A stretch of DNA of 55,809 nucleotides from Amycolatopsis sp. A133 (GTDB lineage: Bacteria > Actinomycetota > Actinomycetes > Mycobacteriales > Pseudonocardiaceae): the NCBI RefSeq assembly GCF_031082405.1, contig NZ_JAVHJU010000064.1, positions 1 through 55,809 of the forward strand, given 5' to 3'. Positions within the stretch are counted from its first letter, which is position 1, and the number at the start of each line of letters is the position of its first letter. The notes beneath the pieces were generated by a model that saw only the letters and a list, made by a program, of their open reading frames with translations, was not told the DNA's origin and did no database searches. A program made the position numbers and the translations under genes. Shown piece after piece: positions 33,730-42,728 of this stretch.

Positions 33730-36414
33730 TCAGTCCTGAGCCGTCGTGGACTGGCCGGGCTCCGCGTCCGAGCCGGCGAGCAGCGCGGCGAACGCCCGCT
33801 GCCGGACAAAACCGATCCGGTGGTAGATCGCGCCCGCCCGGTTCAGGAAGTCGCGTGCCGATTCGGTTTCGCCGCGCAGCCGGGAACATTGGCTCAGACC
33901 TTCGAGCGCCCGCGCCTCCTCGAGCGGGCTGTGGACGTCACGAGCGCGGTCGAGCGCGATGCGGTAGCGCGCCGCCGCGTCGTCGATTTCGTTCCGGTCG
34001 AGGAGCAGCGCCCCGTAGTGGTTGGCGGCTTCGGATTCGCCGCGCCGGTGCTCCAGCTCGCCGTAGATCTCCAAGGCCTGCGTCAGTGCTTCCTCCGCGC
34101 CGGGGTAGTCGGCTTCGAGGCGCAGGAGGTTGCCGAAGTTGGCCAGCACGTTCGCCTGGCCGAAGCGATCCCCGAGTTCGCGGCAGATTTCGAGGGCCTG
34201 CGCCAACGCCTCACGTGACGGGCCGCGATCTGCCTCGTCTTCGTTCACGGAGCCGAGAGTGCCGAGGTACCTGAGGGCATCGGCCTCGCCGAGCCGGCTG
34301 CCGATATCCCGGTAGATGCGCAACGCTTCGGTGGAGGCGGCCCGCGCCGCGTCGTAGTCCCCCGTGAGCTGCTTGACCAGCCCTAGTTCGTTGAGCGCGT
34401 ACGCCTCCGCGAACCGGTCGCCGAGATCGCGGGAGATGTCCCGGGCCGCGGCCAGCGATTCGGCGGCCCCGGAATAGTCGCCGACGAAGTGCCGCATGGT
34501 CCCCAGCTCGTTGAGCGCGTACGCCTCGGCGAGACGGTCGTCGAGGGTGCGGGCGATCTCGAGCGCACTCGCGAGCGCGTCGCCGGCACCGGGGTAGTCG
34601 CCGATCATCGGCCTGACCGCGCCCAGCTCGGTCAAGGCATAAACCTGACCCGGGCGGTCGTCGAATTCGCGGTAGATCTCCAACGCGCGGGTCTGCGCTT
34701 CGATGGCGTCGCGGTAGTCCCCGGTGAGGCGCTGGAACGTGCCGAGATCGGTGAGCGACCGGGCCTGGCCGGCCCGGTCGCCGAGGGTCTGGTAGAGGGA
34801 AAGGGATCCGGAGAGCGCTTCCCTCGCCCGGCTGTAGTCCCCGCGCAGGAAGGAAATGACGCCGAGGTTCAGCAACGCGCCCGCCTGCCCGGGCCGGTCG
34901 CCGCTCGAGACCGCCGCCGTCACGGCCAGCTCGTGCGCCCGCACCGCTCCGTCCCACGGACCGACGTGACGCAGCAACGGCGCTATCGCCGAAGCGAGCC
35001 GGACGACCCGCACGTGCTCTTGTTCTTGAGCGGCGAAGTCGATGCAGGCCAGCAATGAGGTCCGCTCCGCCCCGAACCAGTCGATGGCGGTCTCTTGGTG
35101 GGCGATCTCGGGAACCGCGGTTCGCGGGGGCGCAATGGCTGCGTCGGGCCGTTCGGCGGCTCGAGCCACGTGCGCTCCGGCCACGGCCGCCACGTACTGG
35201 TAGTAGTCGAGCAGGCGTTTCACCGCATCGTCGAGATCGCTCGGATCGGTGCCCCTGGCGAGCGAGCCCGCGTATTCCCGGACGAGGTCGTGCATCTGGA
35301 AACGGCCGCGGACCGGCTCGTCGAGCAGGTGATCGACGTAGAGGGCGTCGAGACCCCTGCGGGCGCCGGAGAGGGAGAGGTCGCCGAGTGCTGCGGCACC
35401 GTAGGCGTCGAATTCGACGCCCGGGTGGAGGCTGAGGCGCTGGAACAGTTGTTTCTGCCCGGCGTCCAGTTCTTGGTAGGACGTTTCGAACGCCCCGGCC
35501 ACCGCAACGTCCTCGGCGTGCATCTGCGGCAACCGCTCCTGGACGGATCTGAGGTCGGCAGCCAGGTCGGCAACGGTCCACGAAGAGTGGTGACGGAGTT
35601 TTGCGGCGAGGAGCCCGATCGCGAGCGGGAGGTAGCCGCAGAGGCGGACTATCTCCAAGGTGTCGCCGTGCTCCGCGGCAGCGTTGGCTCGGCCGGACAG
35701 GTGAGCGAACAGTTCGACGGCGGCTTCCGGCCGGAGGACGTCGAGCGGGACCGTGACGGCGTCGTCGAGCGCGGTCAGGCGTCGACGGCTGGTGATCATC
35801 ACGAGACACTCTTTGGTGCCGGGCAACAGCGGCTCCACCTGGTGGTGGCCCGAAGCGTCGTCCAGGATGAGCAGAACGCGCTTGCCCGCAACGCGATCCC
35901 GCCACATCGCGGCCTTGGCGTCGAGATCGGCGGGTATCTCCTGCGGCGACAGGCCCTGGACGGTCAGCAAGGACGTCAGCGCGTCCGCCGGCTCCACCGG
36001 CGTCTTCCCGGGGGTGTTCCCGTGCAGCCGGAGGAAGTGCTGGCCGTCCGGGAAGCGGGTCGCCAGGAGGTGCCCCGCGTGAATGGCGAGCGCGGTTTTG
36101 CCGATCCCGGCCATGCCGTCGATCGCGTGGATGGCGATCACGCTTCGCGCCACACTGGCCTGGACCACCGAGTTGACCAAGGCGTCGAGCTCGGTGCTGC
36201 GGCCGATGAACGCGGTGATGTCGCGGGGGAGCGTGTGCATTACGGCCGCCAATGCCCTGATGTTCGTCTCGTGAATGTGTACGTCCCTCGCTGCCTGGTA
36301 CACCCGTGCGCTGTCGTAGGCACGGCCGCGCAACTCCGTGGCAGGACGAGGTGCTTCCGCCTCGGAGCTGTCGGCGTTCCGATGAAGATGTGGCGCTACC
36401 GGTTCTTCGGTCAT
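33730..36414 (-). CDS. STAND ATPase: NB-ARC domain with C-terminal TPR repeats
   Basis: An 894-residue signalling ATPase. Walker A is GMAGIGKT (about residues 100-107), Walker B LLILDD (about 181-186), and a sensor segment MITSRRRL follows, all typical of NB-ARC. From about residue 545 onward come around eight TPR-like repeats of 40 residues of the form LGxxxxLxGDYxxAxEAxxxALEI. A short N-terminal segment ARVYQAARDVHIHETN precedes the ATPase; similar short motifs occur before NB-ARC in other actinobacterial STAND proteins. ATG at 36414 chosen; a TTG at 36543 is possible. No helix-turn-helix or SARP domain is seen, so a threat-sensing or regulatory switch is more likely than a SARP activator. 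Confidence 0.9.
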   Translation of the reverse strand: MTEEPVAPHLHRNADSSEAEAPRPATELRGRAYDSARVYQAARDVHIHETNIRALAAVMHTLPRDITAFIGRSTELDALVNSVVQASVARSVIAIHAIDGMAGIGKTALAIHAGHLLATRFPDGQHFLRLHGNTPGKTPVEPADALTSLLTVQGLSPQEIPADLDAKAAMWRDRVAGKRVLLILDDASGHHQVEPLLPGTKECLVMITSRRRLTALDDAVTVPLDVLRPEAAVELFAHLSGRANAAAEHGDTLEIVRLCGYLPLAIGLLAAKLRHHSSWTVADLAADLRSVQERLPQMHAEDVAVAGAFETSYQELDAGQKQLFQRLSLHPGVEFDAYGAAALGDLSLSGARRGLDALYVDHLLDEPVRGRFQMHDLVREYAGSLARGTDPSDLDDAVKRLLDYYQYVAAVAGAHVARAAERPDAAIAPPRTAVPEIAHQETAIDWFGAERTSLLACIDFAAQEQEHVRVVRLASAIAPLLRHVGPWDGAVRAHELAVTAAVSSGDRPGQAGALLNLGVISFLRGDYSRAREALSGSLSLYQTLGDRAGQARSLTDLGTFQRLTGDYRDAIEAQTRALEIYREFDDRPGQVYALTELGAVRPMIGDYPGAGDALASALEIARTLDDRLAEAYALNELGTMRHFVGDYSGAAESLAAARDISRDLGDRFAEAYALNELGLVKQLTGDYDAARAASTEALRIYRDIGSRLGEADALRYLGTLGSVNEDEADRGPSREALAQALEICRELGDRFGQANVLANFGNLLRLEADYPGAEEALTQALEIYGELEHRRGESEAANHYGALLLDRNEIDDAAARYRIALDRARDVHSPLEEARALEGLSQCSRLRGETESARDFLNRAGAIYHRIGFVRQRAFAALLAGSDAEPGQSTTAQD

Positions 36415-36618
36415 GTCAGCGCCGACCGGTGGCGGATGGCATCTTAAGGGACCTGATTTTCCGAGACATCTGCGGCTCCTCCCAGCTCCGCTCTCGTCAG
36501 GGCTGCTGCGTTTCGGGCGCGAGTCCTGAGCAGGCTCAGCCAAAGATGGTAGCCCGATCGCGTTGACGAGGTTCCGCCGAATGGAGAAGGAGTTTTTTGT
36601 CCAGTTATTGTCAAGAAT

Positions 36619-37779
36619 TCACCGGCGAGCGGCCAGTGCCGCAGCCAAGCCCTCTTGCAGGTCCTCGACGAAATAACCGGGTACCTCCAGCGACGGGAAA
36701 TGCCCTCCGGTTTCGGGCGTCCGCCACCGGACGATCTGCCGGAATCGCTGTTGTGCCCAGGCGCGCGGGCACTTCTCGATGTCGCGGGGATACACCGTGA
36801 GGGCCGACGGGACGTCGACGCGGAGTTCGGGGTCGAGCGAGTTGTGGCTTTCGTGGTAGATGCGGGCGGCCGATGCTCCGGTGCGCGTCAGCCAGTACAG
36901 GGTGACGTCGTCGAGGATGCGGTCTCGGGGAATCGTCTCGAACGGGCTGTCTTCGGTGTCGGTCCACTCGGCGAACTTGTCGAGGATCCAGGCGAGGAGC
37001 CCGGCCGGTGAGTCGACGAGCGAGTAGCCGATGGTTTGCGGCCGGGTTGCCTGCTGCTTCGCGTACGCCGCGCGGTTGCGCCAGAAATCGCGGGTTTCCT
37101 CGGTCCAGGTGCGCTCGGCCGCGGTCAGCCCGTCCGTCGAGAGCCCGGGCGGTGCCTGCGGGGTCGTGGTGTGGATGCCGAGGACGTGTTCCGGGAACCG
37201 GCCGCCGAGGATCGTGGTGATCACGCCTCCCCAGTCGCCGCCGTGGGCGGCGAATTCGCGGTAGCCGAGCCGATCCATCAGCTCGACCCAAGCGGCCGCG
37301 ATCTTTTCCGTTCCCCACCCGGTGGTGGCCGGCTTGTCGCTGTAACCGAAGCCCGGCAACGACGGGGCCACTACGTGGAACGCCGGCGCGGCCGCGTCTT
37401 CCGGGTCGGCGAGCCCGTCCAGCACGTCGGTGAACTCGGCGATGCTGCCCGGCCAGCCGTGCGTCAGGAGCAACGGCGTGGCATCGGCGCGCGCGGATCG
37501 GCGGTGCAGGAAGTGGATGCCCAGGCCATCGATGGTCGTGTGGAACTGGCCGAGCCGGTCGAGGCGCGCTTCGAACGACCGCCAGTCGTACCCGGTGCGC
37601 CAGTGGTCCACGAGCTCGACGAGGTCGGCGAGCGGAACGCCCTGATCCCAGCGGGGCGGGCCGTGGACCGTCTCGGCTTCCGGCGGCCGCACCGCGGCCA
37701 GCCGCGCGCGCAGATCGTCGAGGTCGGCTTCGCTTGCGTGGGCTTCGAATGCTTGCACGTCGCTGGTGGGGTGATCCAT
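36619..37779 (-). CDS. Epoxide hydrolase (alpha/beta fold with EHN domain)
   Basis: A 386-residue epoxide hydrolase. The N-terminal EHN region (RARLAAVRPPEAETVHGPPR) is followed by HGWPGS (oxyanion loop), the nucleophile elbow GGDWGG with the catalytic Asp, and the C-terminal GGHFPSLEVP with the catalytic His. ATG at 37779 with AGGAGGTCTC directly upstream, a strong ribosome-binding site. It is divergent from the CGNR regulator, whose direct-repeat sites occupy the shared control region. The upstream gap to the STAND gene (36415-36618) shows no gene. Confidence 0.92.
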   Translation of the reverse strand: MDHPTSDVQAFEAHASEADLDDLRARLAAVRPPEAETVHGPPRWDQGVPLADLVELVDHWRTGYDWRSFEARLDRLGQFHTTIDGLGIHFLHRRSARADATPLLLTHGWPGSIAEFTDVLDGLADPEDAAAPAFHVVAPSLPGFGYSDKPATTGWGTEKIAAAWVELMDRLGYREFAAHGGDWGGVITTILGGRFPEHVLGIHTTTPQAPPGLSTDGLTAAERTWTEETRDFWRNRAAYAKQQATRPQTIGYSLVDSPAGLLAWILDKFAEWTDTEDSPFETIPRDRILDDVTLYWLTRTGASAARIYHESHNSLDPELRVDVPSALTVYPRDIEKCPRAWAQQRFRQIVRWRTPETGGHFPSLEVPGYFVEDLQEGLAAALAARR

Positions 37780-37805
37780 GAGACCTCCTGGTCCGCGGAG
37801 AACCG

Positions 37806-37862
37806 GCTAAGACGGTTCTAACACGGCCCGAGGCCGACGAGCAACCTGCTAAGGTGGTTCCA
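37806..37862. promoter_or_regulatory. Direct-repeat operator between epoxide hydrolase and CGNR gene
   Basis: GCTAAGACGGTTCTA (37806-37820) and GCTAAGGTGGTTCCA (37848-37862) match at 12 of 15 positions and start exactly 42 bp apart, four helical turns. One lies near the epoxide hydrolase start, the other overlaps the CGNR start codon. Probably bound by the CGNR protein to control both genes. Confidence 0.6.
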
Positions 37863-38428
37863 TGCCTGCTGGGTTCCCGGACTTCCGGCTGGGCAATGTG
37901 CTGGCGACCAGCTTCACGGGGACGCTGTCGGAGCGTCGTGGCGACGCGGTGGAGCGCATTCCCACGCCGCAACGGCTCGTCGACTGGCTGGGGGTGAACG
38001 GCCTCGCCGTGGCGTCCTGCACGGGCGCCCAGCTCGAACTCGCCCGGGAGCTGCGGGAATCGATCCACGCCGCCGCGACAGCGGCCGCGATCCAAGACCC
38101 GCTTCCGGCGTCGGCGATCCGGGTCATCAATGCCCGCAGCGCTCAGGGTCGCGCCGCGGCGGTCCTGACACCCGATGGGCAACGGCGATGGCAGCTCAGT
38201 TCGGCGTCGTGCGTAGAAGACGCCCTGGGCGTGATCGCCGCGGACGCGATCAGCATCATCTCGGGCGAACGCGACGGAAAACTGGCTTTGTGCGCGTCAC
38301 CCACGTGCCAAGCCGCTTTCTTCGACACCAGCCAGAGCCGCACCCGCCGGTGGTGTGACATGAACACGTGCGGGAATCGCCAGAAGAAGGCACGCTTCAA
38401 CGCCAGCCACCGCAAAGCCGCGACCTAG
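37862..38428 (+). CDS. CGNR zinc-finger (ABATE) transcriptional regulator
   Basis: A 188-residue regulator. The N-terminal ABATE-like ligand domain (LGNVLATSFTGTLSERRGDA) is followed by the C-terminal zinc finger: LCASPTCQAAFFD and RRWCDMNTCGNRQKKARF, the latter holding the family's CGNR motif. ATG at 37862. Divergent from the epoxide hydrolase; the two share an 82-bp control region with a direct repeat, so it most likely regulates that gene in response to a small molecule. Confidence 0.92.
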   Translation: MPAGFPDFRLGNVLATSFTGTLSERRGDAVERIPTPQRLVDWLGVNGLAVASCTGAQLELARELRESIHAAATAAAIQDPLPASAIRVINARSAQGRAAAVLTPDGQRRWQLSSASCVEDALGVIAADAISIISGERDGKLALCASPTCQAAFFDTSQSRTRRWCDMNTCGNRQKKARFNASHRKAAT

Positions 38429-38450
38429 CGGGCAGGGCGGCGGTGCCGGC

Positions 38451-39128
38451 TCAGGCCGGGAGGTTCCGCCGCAGGAACGCCATCGTCAGTTCCCAAGCCC
38501 GCGCCGCGGCCTGCGGGTGGTGGAACATCGGGGCCACGTTGTTGTGGAACGCGTGCCCGGCTTCCTCCTGCACGTGGATCTCCGCCCCCGGGTGCGAAGC
38601 GACGGCAGACTCCACCACGGCCACGTCCGACCGCGGGATGAACGGGTCCTGCCCGCCGAAGTGGAACTGGATCGGGCACTCGATCCGGGAAAGGTTCCCG
38701 ATCTGCTCCGCGACCGTCGAGCCGTAGAACGACACCGCCACGTCGGGGTCGCCTTCGGCCGCCGCCGCGAACGCCAGGGATCCGCCCAGGCAGAAACCCA
38801 GAACGCCGACACCGCCCGTCACCGACGGCAGGGCGCGGAGGTGGGCCACCGTGGCCAGGACGTCCGAAAGCCCCAGCGCCGGGTCGAACGAGGCCGCCAC
38901 CTCCATCGAGGCCGCGACCCCCGCTTCGTCGTGCGTCGACGACCAGCCCGGGGCCGTGCGCCGGAACAGCTCCGGGATCGCCACCACGTAGCCCGCCGCC
39001 GCCAGGTCCGCGGCGACCGAGCGCAGGTAGTCGTCCAGGCCGAAGATCTCCTGGATCAGCACCAGGCCCGGCCCGCGGCCGGACGGTGGGAGCCACGTCG
39101 GGAGGTCGGCCGGCATCGCGTTCGTCAC
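38451..39128 (-). CDS. Dienelactone hydrolase family protein
   Basis: Alpha/beta hydrolase of 225 residues. The Cys nucleophile is in GVLGFCLGGSLAF, the Asp in FGGQDPFIP and the His in EAGHAFHNN, the full Cys-Asp-His triad of dienelactone hydrolases. Early motif IQEIFGLDDYLRSVA is also typical. GTG at 39128 or ATG at 39116. Divergent from trpB2 with no obvious functional link. Confidence 0.9.
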   Translation of the reverse strand: MTNAMPADLPTWLPPSGRGPGLVLIQEIFGLDDYLRSVAADLAAAGYVVAIPELFRRTAPGWSSTHDEAGVAASMEVAASFDPALGLSDVLATVAHLRALPSVTGGVGVLGFCLGGSLAFAAAAEGDPDVAVSFYGSTVAEQIGNLSRIECPIQFHFGGQDPFIPRSDVAVVESAVASHPGAEIHVQEEAGHAFHNNVAPMFHHPQAAARAWELTMAFLRRNLPA

Positions 39129-39193
39129 CCGATCACCGTACTGGTTCCGGGGCCGGGTGCGGCCTAAGTTGGGGTGCCGACCAAGGAGGCGTG

Positions 39194-40546
39194 ATGGCTG
39201 AGCAGACCAAATACGTCCTGGACGAAGCCGATCTCCCCACCCAGTGGTACAACGTCATCCCCGACCTGCCCGAGCCGCCGCCACCGCCGCTGCACCCCGG
39301 CACCCGCGAGCCGGTCGGCCCGGACGACCTCGCTCCGCTGTTCCCGCAGGCGCTCATCGCCCAGGAAGTGACGACGGATCGCTATGTCGACATCCCGGAG
39401 GAGGTCCGGGAGGTCTACCGGCTCTGGCGCCCGTCGCCGCTGTTCCGCGCGCGACGGCTGGAGAAGGCGCTGGGCACCCCGGCGCGGATCTACTACAAAT
39501 ACGAGGGCGTCAGCCCGGTCGGTTCCCACAAGCCGAACACCGCCGTGCCGCAGGCGTTCTACAACGCGGCGGAAGGCGTCACGCGGCTGACCACCGAGAC
39601 CGGCGCCGGCCAGTGGGGCAGCGCGCTCGCCTTCGCGTGCGCCCAGTACGGCCTCGAGTGCGAGGTCTGGCAGGTGCGGGCGTCCTACGACCAGAAGCCC
39701 TACCGCAAGCTGATGATGGAGACGTTCGGCGCGACCGTCCACCCGAGCCCATCCGAGCTGACCGAGTCCGGCCGGGCGATCCTCAAGCAGCACCCCGACT
39801 CCACCGGCAGCCTCGGCATCGCGATCAGCGAGGCCGTCGAGCAGGCCGCGCAGGACCCGGATGCGCGGTACGCGCTGGGCAGCGTGCTCAACCACGTGCT
39901 GCTGCACCAGACGGTCATCGGCGAGGAGGCGCTGAAGCAATTCGAATTGGCCGGCGACACCCCGGACGTCCTGGTCGGCTGCACCGGCGGCGGTTCGAAC
40001 TTCGGCGGGCTCGCCTTCCCGTTCCTGCGGGAGAAGCTGGCTGGCCGGATGGACCCGGTGATCCGCGCGGTCGAGCCGGCGGCGTGCCCGTCGCTGACGC
40101 GCGGCAAGTACGCCTACGACTTCGGCGACACGGCGGGGCTGACCCCGCTGCTGAAGATGCACACGCTCGGCCACGAGTTCATCCCGGACCCGATCCACGC
40201 GGGCGGCCTGCGCTACCACGGGATGTCGCCGCTCATCTCGCACATCTACGAACTCGGCCTGATCGAGGCGATCGCCATCGGGCAGCAGGAGTGCTTCTCG
40301 GCGGGCGTGCGGTTCGCGCGGTCCGAAGGCATCATCCCGGCCCCGGAGCCGACGCACGCGCTCGCGGCGTGCATCCAGGAAGCGTTGCGGTGCAAGGAAA
40401 GTGGGGAGGAAAAGGTGATCCTCACGGCGTTGTGCGGCCACGCCCACCTCGACCTGCCCGCGTACGGCGCCTACCTGGCCGGGGACATGGTGGACAACGA
40501 ACTGTCCGCGGCCACCCTCGAGGAGTCCTTGGCGACCTTGCCCTGA
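39194..40546 (+). CDS. trpB2: TrpB-like PLP enzyme (TrpB2, tryptophan synthase beta type 2)
   Basis: A 450-residue enzyme of the TrpB2 branch, which makes tryptophan from indole and serine without a TrpA partner. PLP Lys in VGSHKPNTAVPQ, phosphate loop GCTGGGSNFGG, and the TrpB2-type N-terminal extension LPTQWYNVIPDLPEPPPPPL. ATG at 39194 with AAGGAGG four bases upstream. No other trp genes are adjacent, as is common for TrpB2. Confidence 0.94.
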   Translation: MAEQTKYVLDEADLPTQWYNVIPDLPEPPPPPLHPGTREPVGPDDLAPLFPQALIAQEVTTDRYVDIPEEVREVYRLWRPSPLFRARRLEKALGTPARIYYKYEGVSPVGSHKPNTAVPQAFYNAAEGVTRLTTETGAGQWGSALAFACAQYGLECEVWQVRASYDQKPYRKLMMETFGATVHPSPSELTESGRAILKQHPDSTGSLGIAISEAVEQAAQDPDARYALGSVLNHVLLHQTVIGEEALKQFELAGDTPDVLVGCTGGGSNFGGLAFPFLREKLAGRMDPVIRAVEPAACPSLTRGKYAYDFGDTAGLTPLLKMHTLGHEFIPDPIHAGGLRYHGMSPLISHIYELGLIEAIAIGQQECFSAGVRFARSEGIIPAPEPTHALAACIQEALRCKESGEEKVILTALCGHAHLDLPAYGAYLAGDMVDNELSAATLEESLATLP

Positions 40547-40556
40547 CCTGAGCGTT

Positions 40557-40656
40557 CCAAGGTGGCCTTGGGTGCGTTGAGTCAGCACTGCGGCGCGCAG
40601 CGTCTCCGTTGAGGGTGGTGGCGGGGGCATGGATGGAGCAACCAAGGCCACCTTGG
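40557..40656. repeat. Inverted pair of 15-bp near-palindromes
   Basis: CCAAGGTGGCCTTGG (40557-40571) and CCAAGGCCACCTTGG (40642-40656) are exact reverse complements, and each is nearly self-complementary. They lie between the convergent trpB2 and the 40757 gene and could serve as a bidirectional terminator. The cores resemble the hairpin at 7766-7810. Nothing else is seen in 40657-40756. Confidence 0.65.
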
Positions 40657-40756
40657 GGCGGTCAGGTTTGCCCTGAGTTCCTGAACTTCGGCAGTGTCGC
40701 CTCCGTCCCAGAAGCCGCCCTGGAGGCCATACAAGTAATTGCAGATTCCGCTGTCG

Positions 40757-41173
40757 TCAAATCCCGATCTTCAGCGAGAGGCTCAAGAGCTCCCCGGACT
40801 CCCCAGACATCCTGGCACTGCCGGATTTCAGATTTTCGACTATCTCATCGTGCGTAAGCTCTTTTGGCCCGTAGACATAGACGAAGCCGATCTTTTCCAA
40901 TGCCGTTTCACGTGCGTGCATCGCTGCTGACAACGCTTGGTCGAGACCGGCGAGGAAGTCCCCGAAGGCAGCCAGCTTGCGCTCGCGCCAATCGAGCTGG
41001 AACTCGTGTCTCCTCTGGTCATCGAGTCGGTTTCGCTCGCGCTGCCACCGAACTTCCTCGCGATCACGTTCTCGGTCCCAACGCCGGTCTTCACGACGTG
41101 AGGCGATCAGTTGCCCGCCCCAACTGCCTGCCAACGCACCGACAAAGCCCAAGACTGCGGCCCACCATGTCAT
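40757..41173 (-). CDS. Small membrane-anchored coiled-coil protein
   Basis: A 138-residue protein: one N-terminal membrane helix (WWAAVLGFVGALAGSWGGQL, residues 3-22), then a very charged helix rich in Arg/Asp/Glu (SRREDRRWDRERDREEVRWQ) likely to form a coiled coil, and a C-terminal helical part. No known domain. Similar small TM-plus-coiled-coil proteins occur widely in actinobacteria without assigned function. ATG at 41173. Base composition is slightly lower in GC than neighbours. Confidence 0.7.
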   Translation of the reverse strand: MTWWAAVLGFVGALAGSWGGQLIASRREDRRWDRERDREEVRWQRERNRLDDQRRHEFQLDWRERKLAAFGDFLAGLDQALSAAMHARETALEKIGFVYVYGPKELTHDEIVENLKSGSARMSGESGELLSLSLKIGI

Positions 41174-41243
41174 GACGGCAAGCCTACGAGGTGATTCCTT
41201 CGCCGGCACAACGCTCAAATCACCGCGCTGGAGCTGAAGCCGG

Positions 41244-42518
41244 TCAGAGCACGTCCGGGATCTCCGGGCGGATCAGCTCCGAGCGGGCGGTCGCCAGGAT
41301 CACGCGGTCGCGGCCGCCGGCCTTGGCTTCGAACACCGCGTCGTCCGCTGCCTGCAGGAGGATTGTGTACTCCGTGGCCGTTTCCGGGTACACCGCTGCG
41401 CCGATCGAGGCCGTCAGTCCGCGGATCACCTCGGGCTTGCCCGGGCGGATCACCGGGACCGGCACCTCGAGCCGGGCGATCGCCGTCCGGATGCGGTCCG
41501 CGACCGAAACGATCTCCGTGGTGGTCGTGCCCGGGAGCAGGACCACGAACTCGTCGCCGCCGAAGCGGCCGACGTAGTCGCCGCCGCGGACCGATTGCTG
41601 GATCGCCGCCGCGACCGCGCGCAGCACCTCGTCGCCCGCCAGGTGACCGTTGCCGTCGTCGATGGCCTTGAAGTGGTCGATGTCGATCATGAGCACGCCC
41701 GCCGTCGAGGACAGCTCGGCCGCGCGAGCGAGTTCGTTGTGGGCCAGCTGGACCCAGAACTCCGGGGCGAGCAGCGCGGTCTTGGAATCCGTGCGCGCGG
41801 CCGCCTGGAACTGGGGGAGCAGCAGGCCGATGTGGAGCGCCACCGGCGTCACCATGAGCACCGGCAGCAGCCACGGCCGGACCGTCATCACCAGTGCGAT
41901 GCCGCAGCCGACGCCGACCGCGGCCAGCACGATCAGCACGTCGGACGGGTTGCCGAACGCCTGCCGCGGCGGCTTGCCCGGGTTGCTCATCAGGATCGCG
42001 AAGATCACGAGCACGTAGTTCAGGCCGAAGTAGACGATCCCGGACACGAGCAGCGCGCTCATCCCGCCGAAACCGTCCAGGTAGGGCACGTACGGCGCCA
42101 CGTGCCCGGTGCCCACCGAAAGCACGGCGCCCGCGGCGGCACAGGCGAGGATCACCGTGGCGCCGGAGAACACTTTCCGGTGAATCACACCGCGTCGTTT
42201 GTAGACGCGGACCCACGAATGGGCGTAGCTGACAACGATGACCACGGCGGCCAGGGGCGGCGGCAGGAGAAGGAGCCCGGCGAAGATCCAGATCGACTGC
42301 AGGTGCATGTGCGGGCGGCCGTCGGCAGCCAGCTCGCGGATCCGCTCGATGCGTTGCGCCGCTTCGAGGTGCACGACTTCGCCGGCCAGGATCAGCCCGC
42401 ACCACAACAGCGACTGGGCCGTGACCGGCACCAGTGCGGCCGTGGCGGCGACCACGGTCAGCGCCAGCGCGTCGACGACGAGGACGTAGCCGAGCACCGG
42501 AGTGCCCAGCTTCCACAT
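41244..42518 (-). CDS. Membrane GGDEF diguanylate cyclase
   Basis: A 424-residue protein with a multi-helix N-terminal membrane sensor (roughly residues 5-230) and a C-terminal GGDEF domain. The active site reads GRFGGDEFVVLLPG, unaltered, and VLMIDIDHFKAIDDGNGHLA is the preceding metal- and GTP-binding region, so it should make cyclic di-GMP. An RxxD inhibitory site is not obvious (SVRGGDYVGRF has no clean match). ATG at 42518. Divergent from the PTDW-repeat gene; c-di-GMP controls development in related actinobacteria. Confidence 0.92.
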   Translation of the reverse strand: MWKLGTPVLGYVLVVDALALTVVAATAALVPVTAQSLLWCGLILAGEVVHLEAAQRIERIRELAADGRPHMHLQSIWIFAGLLLLPPPLAAVVIVVSYAHSWVRVYKRRGVIHRKVFSGATVILACAAAGAVLSVGTGHVAPYVPYLDGFGGMSALLVSGIVYFGLNYVLVIFAILMSNPGKPPRQAFGNPSDVLIVLAAVGVGCGIALVMTVRPWLLPVLMVTPVALHIGLLLPQFQAAARTDSKTALLAPEFWVQLAHNELARAAELSSTAGVLMIDIDHFKAIDDGNGHLAGDEVLRAVAAAIQQSVRGGDYVGRFGGDEFVVLLPGTTTTEIVSVADRIRTAIARLEVPVPVIRPGKPEVIRGLTASIGAAVYPETATEYTILLQAADDAVFEAKAGGRDRVILATARSELIRPEIPDVL

Positions 42519-42728
42519 CGCCCACGTTCGGATACCTGATCGTGGACGTTCTGAGCTGGGCTTTCGCCCTTGGGACCCGGACAATCCCACGAAACGCCCT
42601 TCTGCTCAGGATGGATACCCTGCGCGGAAATCGTCACTGTAATCGAATGAACGCGGTGTGTCACTAGGCCGGTCAGGCTACGGTTCGGTCACGCACCGTG
42701 CATCACCCCTCACAAAACAGGAGAGATC

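Noticed and set aside
35095..36447. 450-codon plus-strand open frame opposite the STAND gene
   Set aside because: No RBS and no recognisable sequence; the minus strand carries Walker motifs in frame.
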